From: Endomicrobium sp.
GTDB taxonomy: Bacteria; Elusimicrobiota; Endomicrobiia; Endomicrobiales; Endomicrobiaceae
Assembly: GCA_031264895.1 (NCBI GenBank)
Contig: JAISDI010000040.1
Location: 1-5,370 of the forward strand
Reading direction: 5' to 3'
DNA: 5,370 bases
Shown here piece by piece: positions 1 to 4,936 of this stretch (position 1 is the first letter of the stretch; every line of letters starts with the position of its first letter). The position numbers and the translations under genes were made by a program. The notes beneath the pieces were generated by a model. It was not told the DNA's origin. It made no database searches and was given only the letters and a program-made list of their open reading frames with translations.

Positions 1-57
1 AAAAAAATGGTTTTTAGAAATCTCTAATGGAATATTTGGGTTTAACACTGAAAGGGC

Positions 58-85
58 TATAGCAAAACAGCTTAACGTTGTCTCT
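58..85 (+). repeat. Left copy of 28-base inverted repeat
   Basis: Begins TATAGCAAAACAGC and ends GTTGTCTCT. It differs from the reverse complement of 379-406 at one base. The first eight bases of the wider context, GCTATAGC (56-63), are themselves palindromic. Confidence 0.8.
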
Positions 86-124
86 TTTCTAAAACTTCGG
101 GAATTCCCAATGTGGAAAATCGGA

Positions 125-220
125 AATTCCCCCTTTTTTTTAAAGGGGGTGGACGCGGAGCGGACGGGGGATTTAGCCAAAGGCTCTGAGACGGGGTATT
201 GCGCAAAGCGCTGACGGAGT
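125..220 (+). repeat. Hairpin plus tandem small-hairpin repeat units
   Basis: An 8-bp hairpin (129-136 with 142-149, loop of five Ts) is followed by three units, each a tiny hairpin then a tail close to GACGGGG. The unit stems are CGC/GCG (154-162), AGCC/GGCT (175-185) and GCGC/GCGC (201-211); the last two have the same AAA loop. The tails start at 163, 190 and 213. The same layout occurs inverted at 2077-2122. Confidence 0.65.
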
Positions 221-242
221 ATCAACCCCAAGAATGACGAGC

Positions 243-267
243 TATAGCAAACAAACTAAATATTGTC
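243..267 (+). repeat. Degenerate internal copy of the 28-base repeat end
   Basis: It matches 58-82 at 19 of 25 positions, in the same orientation, and shares the preceding GC so that both carry the palindrome GCTATAGC. The conserved parts are the outer TATAGCAAA and the inner TTGTC. Confidence 0.55.
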
Positions 268-317
268 CAATTATTTTCATACGTCTGTTACGACAAACGG
301 CGAAACGGCAACATGGT

Positions 318-340
318 TCCCCGATTAAAACATTCGGGGA
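318..340. repeat. Palindromic repeat with 9-base loop, copy 1
   Basis: TCCCCGA (318-324) and TCGGGGA (334-340) form a perfect 7-bp stem around the loop TTAAAACAT. It is followed by ATGACAAC. Related copies are at 2149-2171 and, inverted, at 2242-2268. Confidence 0.7.
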
Positions 341-367
341 TGACAACAGTCCCCACACTGTTGTCAT
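340..367. repeat. Perfect 10-bp hairpin next to copy 1
   Basis: ATGACAACAG (340-349) pairs with CTGTTGTCAT (358-367) around an 8-base loop. It abuts and shares base 340 with the preceding hairpin, so both cannot fully form at once. There is no T-run after it on either strand, so it is not a typical terminator. Confidence 0.7.
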
Positions 368-378
368 TGCGGCCATCC

Positions 379-406
379 AGAGACAACGTTTAGCTGTTTT
401 GCTATA
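379..406 (-). repeat. Right copy of 28-base inverted repeat
   Basis: On the plus strand it begins AGAGACAACG and ends TTTTGCTATA. It pairs with 58-85 at 27 of 28 positions and stops five bases before the terminator of the tfoX-like gene. Confidence 0.8.
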
Positions 407-410
407 TTTT

Positions 411-450
411 TATAAAAAACAGAGCGGGGATTATGTTTTCCGCTCTGTTT
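411..450 (-). terminator. Intrinsic terminator after tfoX-like gene
   Basis: A perfect 11-bp stem (417-427 with 440-450; arm AAACAGAGCGG) encloses a 12-base loop. On the minus strand the stem ends in a run of six Ts (414-419). It lies about 25 bases past the stop of the tfoX-like gene and should end the dapL-tfoX transcript. The plus-strand exit is also T-rich (TTTATATTTT), so it could work in both directions. Confidence 0.85.
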
Positions 451-474
451 ATATTTTCATTCGTTTTGAAGTGT

Positions 475-792
475 TTATTTATTTGTCTTTTTCTTAGGTA
501 GTGGCGTGACTTTTTCGATTTCTCTTACCATTTGGGAAAGGCGTTCGCTGTCGTCTATGTCAACTATGTAATGTTCTTTTGCCCATTTGTATGGCAAACC
601 TTTTTGGGCATTTGGCATATACGGTTTTACGCAATCGAGTATTTTTACGAAAGCCGTATTGTCGCATACAAAAATGACGGGTTTTCCGTTCGAGTAGATT
701 AAATATTCACCGAACATTTTTTTATAAGTAATGGTTCCGGCGTTTTTTATTTGTTCGATAACATAGTTGACAAAATCTATATCGCTGGCCAT
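475..792 (-). CDS. TfoX N-terminal-domain protein
   Basis: This small 105-residue protein matches the TfoX N-terminal domain family: KKMFGEYLIYSNGKPVIFVCDNTAFVK at residues 24-50 (shown in part by MFGEYLIY and FVCDNTAFVK), then GLPYKWAKEHYIVDIDD at 65-81. It ends in a lysine-rich tail (PLPKKKTNK). It lacks the second, C-terminal domain of full Sxy/TfoX competence regulators, so a role in competence should not be assumed; stand-alone copies like this are common and mostly uncharacterised. No signal peptide or membrane segment is seen, so it is probably cytoplasmic. The start is 3 bases after the dapL stop, with no clear Shine-Dalgarno, suggesting translation coupled to dapL. A strong terminator follows about 25 bases after its stop. 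Family membership is well supported; function is unknown. Confidence 0.85.
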   Translation of the reverse strand: MASDIDFVNYVIEQIKNAGTITYKKMFGEYLIYSNGKPVIFVCDNTAFVKILDCVKPYMPNAQKGLPYKWAKEHYIVDIDDSERLSQMVREIEKVTPLPKKKTNK

Positions 793-795
793 TGT

Positions 796-1959
796 TTACC
801 ATTTAATTTTGGAAATGCGTTCCAGAGCTTCTTTGATTCTGGAGACGCTTACCGTTAGCGCAAATCTTACGTATCCTTCGCCGCTGGCTCCCATGCCGTT
901 GCCGGGCGTGCATACTATGGCGGCTTCGTCAAGCAGTTTTCCTACCACGTCCGAAGATTTATAGCCCTTTGGCACTTTTGCCCATACATAAAACGATGCC
1001 GGCGGATATTTTACGTCCCAGCCTAACTTGCCAAGTCCGTCGACAAGAGCGTCTCTGCGTTCTTTATAAATTTTTCTTGCGTCTTCAACGCATTGCTGTG
1101 AAGACGTAAGAGCCGTAATGGCCGCTTCCTGAACGGCCTGAAAAACGCCGGAATCGTAATTATCTTTGACTTTTGTTATTGCCGCAACTATATCTTTGTT
1201 TCCGCATACCCAGCCTATGCGCCAGCCAGTCATATTATACGTTTTTGAAAGAGAATGAAATTCTACGCCCACGTCTTTTGCGCCTTCGACTTCCAAAAAG
1301 CTGACGGGTTTTTCGCCGTAATAAATTTCCGAATAAGCGGCGTCTGCGGCTACTATAATATTATTCTTTTTTGCAAATTCTATAAGTTTTACGTAAAACT
1401 CTTTCGGCGCAGTTGCCGCAGTCGGATTATTCGGGTAATTTACAAAAATAATCTTTGCTTTCTTTAAGACGTCGTCGGGGATCGCGTCCAAATCCGGAAG
1501 ATACTTATTTTTTTCCAGAAGCGGCATAAAATACGGAACGCCGTCGGTAAAAATCGTTCCGGTATTATAAACGGGATATCCCGGCTCGGGAATCAAAACA
1601 ATGTCTCCCGGGTTTACAAAAGCCAGATGTATGTGGCCTATGCCTTCTTTTGAGCCTATCAAAGCGCAAACTTCATTTTCGGCATTTAAACCGACATTAA
1701 ATCTTTCTTTGTACCACCGGGATACAGCCCGTCTGAAAGAAATCAAGCCCGCTCCAAAAGGATATTGGTGGTTTGCCGGATTTTTTACGGATTCCCTAAG
1801 AGATTCTATTATATGTTCGGGAGTGGGCATATCAGGATCGCCGACGCCCAGAGATATTATGTCCGCGCCTTTATCGATAGCGGCCTTTTTTTTCCTGTCT
1901 ATCTCTATAAAAAGATATGGCGGCAGTTTTTTCAATTTTTCATTGTAACGAATTTCCAT
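796..1959 (-). CDS. dapL: LL-diaminopimelate aminotransferase (direct DAP pathway)
   Basis: This is a class I/II fold-type I PLP aminotransferase of 387 residues. Visible PLP-site residues are Asn178 in NYPNNPT, Asp206 and Tyr209 in ADAAYS, the Schiff-base Lys239 in SLSKTYNMTGWRIGW, and Arg247. Arg365 in GYVRFALT should bind the substrate carboxylate. The N-terminus (LPPYLFIEIDRKK, then SLGVGDPDMPTP) resembles the shorter bacterial/archaeal DapL group rather than the longer plant/Chlamydia type; that assignment is from memory. DapL would convert tetrahydrodipicolinate to LL-DAP in one step with glutamate as donor. Sequence alone could also fit an alanine/aspartate-type aminotransferase, but the adjacent dapA, dapB, dapF and lysA and the lack of dapD/dapE nearby strongly favour DapL. 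An AGGAG at 1966-1970 fixes the start. It is cut off from dapB by a terminator and is 3 bases from the next gene. Confidence 0.9.
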   Translation of the reverse strand: MEIRYNEKLKKLPPYLFIEIDRKKKAAIDKGADIISLGVGDPDMPTPEHIIESLRESVKNPANHQYPFGAGLISFRRAVSRWYKERFNVGLNAENEVCALIGSKEGIGHIHLAFVNPGDIVLIPEPGYPVYNTGTIFTDGVPYFMPLLEKNKYLPDLDAIPDDVLKKAKIIFVNYPNNPTAATAPKEFYVKLIEFAKKNNIIVAADAAYSEIYYGEKPVSFLEVEGAKDVGVEFHSLSKTYNMTGWRIGWVCGNKDIVAAITKVKDNYDSGVFQAVQEAAITALTSSQQCVEDARKIYKERRDALVDGLGKLGWDVKYPPASFYVWAKVPKGYKSSDVVGKLLDEAAIVCTPGNGMGASGEGYVRFALTVSVSRIKEALERISKIKW

Positions 1960-1965
1960 TTGACG

Positions 1966-1970
1966 CTCCT
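1966..1970 (-). promoter_or_regulatory. Shine-Dalgarno of dapL
   Basis: AGGAG on the minus strand lies six bases before the dapL ATG. It fixes the start and shows that dapL is translated independently rather than by coupling to dapB. Confidence 0.85.
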
Positions 1971-2029
1971 GATTTTAAATTTGTTTGCAAATAAACTTGC
2001 CTTTACAGATAGGCGATTGCGTGAGGCAT

Positions 2030-2058
2030 TTTAGAACTGCAACGGAAAATAACGACAA
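2030..2058 (-). promoter_or_regulatory. Weak candidate sigma-70 promoter for dapL
   Basis: On the minus strand, TTGTCG (2053-2058) is followed after 17 bases by TCTAAA (2030-2035). Each box matches the housekeeping consensus at 4 of 6 positions. A start site near 2022 would leave a leader of about 60 bases. dapL needs its own promoter if the terminator after dapB works fully, and this is the best-spaced candidate I found between them, but it is weak. Confidence 0.2.
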
Positions 2059-2076
2059 AGACACAACAACGGCAAC

Positions 2077-2122
2077 CACCCCGTCAGAGACTTTGTCTCT
2101 GCCACCCCTCCGTAGAGGGGAA
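2077..2122 (-). repeat. Inverted copy of the small-hairpin repeat
   Basis: On the minus strand it reads AATTCCCC, a 6-bp hairpin (2105-2110 with 2115-2120), GGTGG, a perfect 7-bp hairpin CAGAGAC-AAA-GTCTCTG (2085-2101), then GACGGGGTGG. It has the order and flanks of 125-170, but both stems differ in sequence while still pairing. Confidence 0.65.
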
Positions 2123-2171
2123 TTACGACAACGACAAAGTGGATTCCCCCCCGTATTACGACCTTACGGGG
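2123..2171. repeat. Palindromic repeat with 9-base loop, copy 2
   Basis: CCCCGTA (2149-2155) and TACGGGG (2165-2171) form a perfect 7-bp stem around the loop TTACGACCT. It is preceded by TTACGACAA (2123-2131), also found before copy 1 (288-296), and by GTGGATTCC, so the repeat unit extends well upstream of the stem. Confidence 0.65.
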
Positions 2172-2204
2172 CAGGCTGCTAAGGAATTACAGCATTTAAC
2201 AACT

Positions 2205-2218
2205 TTCGGGAATGACAA
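2205..2218 (+). repeat. Half copy of the 9-base-loop repeat
   Basis: TTCGGGAATGACAA matches the right arm and flank of copy 1 (333-346) at 13 of 14 positions. The matching left arm is not recognisable, so this looks like a decayed or truncated copy. Confidence 0.5.
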
Positions 2219-2241
2219 AGGAATAAAATCATTTTTGTCGT

Positions 2242-2268
2242 CATGCCCGAAGTTCGTAATCGGGCATG
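2242..2268. repeat. Palindromic repeat with 9-base loop, copy 3 (inverted)
   Basis: CATGCCCGA (2242-2250) and TCGGGCATG (2260-2268) form a perfect 9-bp stem. Read on the minus strand the loop is TTACGAACT, close to copies 1 and 2, and the flank CATGACGACAA matches the ATGACAAC flank of copy 1. With the preceding repeats it accounts for most of the 460-base dapB-dapL spacer; 2269-2350 shows only a vague further similarity (ACGACAAAATGG). Confidence 0.7.
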
Positions 2269-2351
2269 TAAATATGTACAGTTGGTTGATTACAACGACG
2301 ACAAAATGGGTTCTTCTCGTGTTAAATAAAAAGCAATTGTTTTTTGTCTTC

Positions 2352-2388
2352 AAAAAAAGAAAATTAAGGCCGGCTCGCCCCAATTTTC
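2352..2388 (-). terminator. Intrinsic terminator after dapB
   Basis: Read on the minus strand, arms at 2377-2388 and 2359-2370 form a 12-bp stem with a 6-base loop (2371-2376), followed by seven Ts (2352-2358). Two of the pairs are G-U in the minus-strand RNA and would be A-C mismatches in plus-strand RNA, so the structure is built for minus transcription. It starts about 30 bases after the dapB stop and should end the lysA-dapF-dapA-dapB transcript. Confidence 0.85.
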
Positions 2389-2419
2389 CTTTTTATTTTA
2401 ATCAAAAATCAAATCCCTC

Positions 2420-3199
2420 TTAACTTTTTTTAAAACCGAGAACGTCCTGCATATCGTAAAGTCCCGGAGCTTTTCCTATGATCCATTTTGCTGCCCTTAT
2501 CGCCCCCGCGCCGAAAGTGTTTCTCGATTGGGCTCTGTGGGTCAGTTCAATTCTTTCTCCGATTCCGGCAAAATAAACGGTATGCTCGCCGACTATGTCG
2601 CCGCCTCTTACAGACAATACGCCGATCTCGTCTTTTTTTCTTTCGGCCAGAACGGTTTTTCTTCCGTACACGCCGACTTCATTTATATTTTTGCCTATCG
2701 CAGACGCTGCAATATGCGCAAGCTGCGCAGCCGTGCCGGAAGGAGCGTCTTTTTTCTTATTGTGATGAAGTTCAACCATTTCTATATCGTAATCCGGAAC
2801 AAGCTTTGCGACTTCTTCGACCAGCTTAAACAAAATATTTACGCCCACAGACATGTTTGGCGACGAAACTATCGGAATTTCTTTTGAGGCCTCGGCAATT
2901 TTTTCTTTTTGCTCGGCAATAAAGCCCGTCGTTCCTATGATCACGGGGATTTTGTATTTTCTGGCAAGTTCCAAATTTTTTAAAGCACTGTCCGGATTTG
3001 TAAAATCAATCAGCGCTTCCGTCTGAGGCAAAACGCTTTCAAGAGAAGAAGCAGGAATAATAGCCGGAGTACCTGTCCCTATAGCTTGGCTTGACTCGTA
3101 TTCTACAGCGCCGCAAACCTGCACGGCTTCGTCATATTTTGCTATGCCCAATATTGACTGTCCCATTCTGCCCGCCGCTCCGCATACCGTAATTTTCAT
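2420..3199 (-). CDS. dapB: 4-hydroxy-tetrahydrodipicolinate reductase
   Basis: DapB reduces the DapA product to tetrahydrodipicolinate with NAD(P)H. Length is 259 residues, normal for the family. The N-terminal Rossmann domain opens with the dinucleotide-binding motif GAAGRMG at residues 7-13. The family signature ELHHNKKKDAPSGTA at 143-157 contains the proposed catalytic His145 and Lys149. Further conserved blocks are IGTTGF (88-93), SPNMSVGVN (113-121) and RGGDIVGEHTV (198-208). The start is set by GGGAGGT at 3204-3210, which fills most of the 14-base gap after dapA. dapB is the last gene of the lysA-dapF-dapA-dapB run; an intrinsic terminator begins about 30 bases after its stop. All key residues are present. 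Confidence 0.97.
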   Translation of the reverse strand: MKITVCGAAGRMGQSILGIAKYDEAVQVCGAVEYESSQAIGTGTPAIIPASSLESVLPQTEALIDFTNPDSALKNLELARKYKIPVIIGTTGFIAEQKEKIAEASKEIPIVSSPNMSVGVNILFKLVEEVAKLVPDYDIEMVELHHNKKKDAPSGTAAQLAHIAASAIGKNINEVGVYGRKTVLAERKKDEIGVLSVRGGDIVGEHTVYFAGIGERIELTHRAQSRNTFGAGAIRAAKWIIGKAPGLYDMQDVLGFKKS

Positions 3200-3203
3200 T
3201 GTA

Positions 3204-3210
3204 ACCTCCC
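3204..3210 (-). promoter_or_regulatory. Shine-Dalgarno of dapB in the dapA-dapB gap
   Basis: GGGAGGT on the minus strand sits within the 14-base gap between the dapA stop and the dapB ATG. It is a near-complete anti-16S match and decides the dapB start. Confidence 0.88.
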
Positions 3211-3213
3211 AGC

Positions 3214-4089
3214 TTACCTCAAAAGACCGAAATCTTTCATAGCTTTTTCTAATTTAGATTTATTTGTTTCCTGCATTTCACACATCGGAAGCCTTAATTC
3301 AAGCGAACACATACCAAGCATCGAAGCCGCAGTTTTTACCGGTATGGGATTTGTTTCAATAAACATAACCTTTATCAAAGGCAGCAGGCTGTAATGAATT
3401 TTTGCCGCTTCTTTAATATTGCCGCTTTCAAAAGCTTTTACAAGCGATACCGTTTCTTTCGGAACTATGTTTGACAGAACCGAAATAACTCCGCAGCCTC
3501 CTATCGAAAGCAGCGGAAGCGTAAGAGCGTCGTCGCCGGAAATTAAGTATATTTCCGGCACAAGCGCTTTTATGGCGCTCATCTGGTCAAGTGAACCCGA
3601 AGCTTCTTTTACGCCGACTATATTTTTGCAGTCGTTAAAAAGTTTAGCTATGGTGGCGGGTTCAATATTTACTGAAGTTCTTCCGGCTATGTTATAAAGG
3701 ACTATCGGAATGTCTACCGCGTCGGCAACGGCTTTGTAATGCAGATACAATCCTTTTTGCGTAGGCTTATTGTAATAAGGAGAAACCATTAATGCCCCGT
3801 CGCAGCCGACTTTTTTTGCAAACTCGGTAAAATGCACGGCTTCGTCAGTAGAGTTCGACCCTGTGCCTGCGAGAACTTTCATTCTTCCATTTGACCGTTT
3901 CACGCAGAACTCGATAACGGCTTCGTGCTCTTCGTAAGACAAAGTTGGCGATTCGCCCGTAGTGCCGCACGGAACAATGCCGCTGATTCCGCTTTTGTAC
4001 TGATTTTCTATCAATGCGCCAAACGCTTCATAATCTACTTTTCCGTTTTTGAACGGCGTAATTAACGCCGTGTACACTCCAGAAAACAT
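3214..4089 (-). CDS. dapA: 4-hydroxy-tetrahydrodipicolinate synthase
   Basis: DapA condenses pyruvate with aspartate-4-semialdehyde, the committed step of the DAP/lysine branch; it is a cytoplasmic TIM-barrel class I aldolase. The 291-residue length matches the family. The Schiff-base lysine is Lys161 in VGVKEAS. The catalytic triad is present as Thr43 (in CGTTGES), Tyr106 (in SPYYNKPT) and Tyr132 (in LYNIAGR), with Arg137 placed to bind the semialdehyde carboxylate. The start is supported by the typical opening (SGVYTALITPF) and a GGAGG at 4094-4098. N-acetylneuraminate lyase and related aldolases share the fold, but the motifs and the dapF/dapB neighbours make DapA clear. Lysine feedback inhibition is common in the family, but I cannot judge it here from sequence alone. 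Confidence 0.97.
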   Translation of the reverse strand: MFSGVYTALITPFKNGKVDYEAFGALIENQYKSGISGIVPCGTTGESPTLSYEEHEAVIEFCVKRSNGRMKVLAGTGSNSTDEAVHFTEFAKKVGCDGALMVSPYYNKPTQKGLYLHYKAVADAVDIPIVLYNIAGRTSVNIEPATIAKLFNDCKNIVGVKEASGSLDQMSAIKALVPEIYLISGDDALTLPLLSIGGCGVISVLSNIVPKETVSLVKAFESGNIKEAAKIHYSLLPLIKVMFIETNPIPVKTAASMLGMCSLELRLPMCEMQETNKSKLEKAMKDFGLLR

Positions 4090-4093
4090 AAAA

Positions 4094-4098
4094 CCTCC
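4094..4098 (-). promoter_or_regulatory. Shine-Dalgarno of dapA
   Basis: GGAGG on the minus strand lies four bases before the dapA ATG, inside the 22-base dapF-dapA gap. It supports the annotated start. Confidence 0.85.
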
Positions 4099-4111
4099 GG
4101 ATAATCTTATC

Positions 4112-4924
4112 CTAAATTTTTACAATGCCGTCAAACGCCTTTACGGCAGGCCCTTCAAGAATGACATCTGTTATTTTTTCCGAAACAATTTTAAACGAAA
4201 CGGAAAGCCTGTCTCCACCTCTGGCTATAACGTTTACGGGAGAGTTCGCAAACCCTTTGATCCCCGATATTATCGCGGAGGCCGTAATCCCCGTGCCGCA
4301 TGCAAGCGTTTCGTCTTCAACGCCTCTTTCGTAGGTACGCACGAGAATAGTATTGTCTTTTGTAACTTTAACAAAATTTACATTTGTGCCGGCGGGAGCA
4401 AAAAGAACGTGGCGTCTTATCGCCCGGCCGTATTTTACGACTTGGGTTTCTTCTATATCGTCGACAAAAACAACGACATGCGGAACGCCGGTATCTATAA
4501 AATCCGCGTCAAAAATTTTTCCTTCGATGTCGATTTTTATGCCGGTTTTTAAATCTTTCGGGGCGTATAAGTCAAGCTTTACCCTGTCGTCTTTTAAAAT
4601 TTCAGCGCTTATTATTCCCGCGTCGGTCTCAAAAACCATCTTTTCTTTTGCAGCTCCGATATCGTATGCAAACTTCGATATGCTTCTTCCGCCGTTGCCG
4701 CACATCGAAGCGTGAGAACCGTCCGAATTAAAATATTTCATTTTAAAATCATACGCTCCGCTTTTTTCGATCAGTATAAGCCCGTCGGCGCCTATAGAAT
4801 ATTTTCTGTCGCACAGCTTTTTTGCAAGACAGGCGTAATCTTTTTCTTCGATAATATTTTCCCTGTTATCGATCAAAACGAAATCGTTGCCCGCAGCCGT
4901 AAGTTTTGAAAAATTTATATTCAT
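4112..4924 (-). CDS. dapF: Diaminopimelate epimerase
   Basis: DapF interconverts LL- and meso-diaminopimelate without a cofactor, using two cysteines as acid and base; meso-DAP feeds both LysA and peptidoglycan synthesis. The 270-residue length is normal. Both catalytic cysteines are in their signature contexts: Cys75 in MCGNGGR and Cys209 in ACGTG, one in each of the two pseudo-symmetric halves. Substrate-binding motifs are also intact: GNDF near residue 12, NSDG at 66-69, TNVNF at 180-184 and YERG at 198-201. The start is fixed by the family-typical N-terminus (FSKLTAAGNDF) and by an AGGAG at 4931-4935, six bases upstream. The gene is 9 bases after lysA and 22 before dapA, so it is very probably cotranscribed with them. 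Nothing is truncated or unusual. Confidence 0.97.
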   Translation of the reverse strand: MNINFSKLTAAGNDFVLIDNRENIIEEKDYACLAKKLCDRKYSIGADGLILIEKSGAYDFKMKYFNSDGSHASMCGNGGRSISKFAYDIGAAKEKMVFETDAGIISAEILKDDRVKLDLYAPKDLKTGIKIDIEGKIFDADFIDTGVPHVVVFVDDIEETQVVKYGRAIRRHVLFAPAGTNVNFVKVTKDNTILVRTYERGVEDETLACGTGITASAIISGIKGFANSPVNVIARGGDRLSVSFKIVSEKITDVILEGPAVKAFDGIVKI

Positions 4925-4930
4925 AAACCG

Positions 4931-4936
4931 CTCCTA
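4931..4936 (-). promoter_or_regulatory. Shine-Dalgarno of dapF fused to the lysA stop
   Basis: On the minus strand the string TAGGAG contains both the lysA TAG stop (4934-4936) and the AGGAG ribosome site (4931-4935), six bases before the dapF ATG. Ribosomes finishing lysA are thus placed on the dapF start, which suggests translational coupling. Confidence 0.85.

Larger units (their letters stand above)
58..406. repeat. Repeat block bounded by 28-base inverted repeats; fills the gene-free left end
   Basis: This is most of the 474-base stretch without a convincing gene. Its ends, 58-85 and 379-406, are inverted copies matching at 27 of 28 positions (outer sequence TATAGCAAAACAGC). Inside are a CCCCCTTT/AAAGGGGG hairpin, a run of small hairpin units, a degenerate third copy of the end sequence at 243-267, and two adjoining hairpins at 318-367. 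No transposase is encoded. It could be a MITE-like non-autonomous element, with TA at each outer edge as a possible duplicated target, or a chance nest of separate repeats. Positions 1-57 show nothing I can identify. Confidence 0.6.

Noticed and set aside
99..108. GGGAATTCCC palindrome as an operator
   Set aside because: A single 10-base palindrome within a repeat block, not placed before a gene; more likely part of the repeat structure.
125..367. CRISPR array
   Set aside because: The repeats are short, diverged and unevenly spaced at 23-27 bases, with no unique spacers and no cas genes.
234..497. Plus-strand 87-codon frame in the left non-coding region
   Set aside because: It runs through the degenerate repeat end, two hairpins, the right inverted repeat and the terminator of the tfoX-like gene, and has no protein-like motifs or ribosome site.
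1960..2060. Lysine riboswitch upstream of dapL
   Set aside because: The leader is short and lacks the multi-helix conserved L-box core; only weak small palindromes are visible.
2139..2423. Overlapping plus and minus frames in the dapB-dapL spacer
   Set aside because: Both are made of palindromic repeats and the dapB terminator, and neither resembles a known family or has a Shine-Dalgarno.
4049..4552. Plus-strand 167-codon frame opposite dapF and dapA
   Set aside because: It lies antisense to two clearly conserved genes and its translation shows no recognisable domain; it is a composition shadow.
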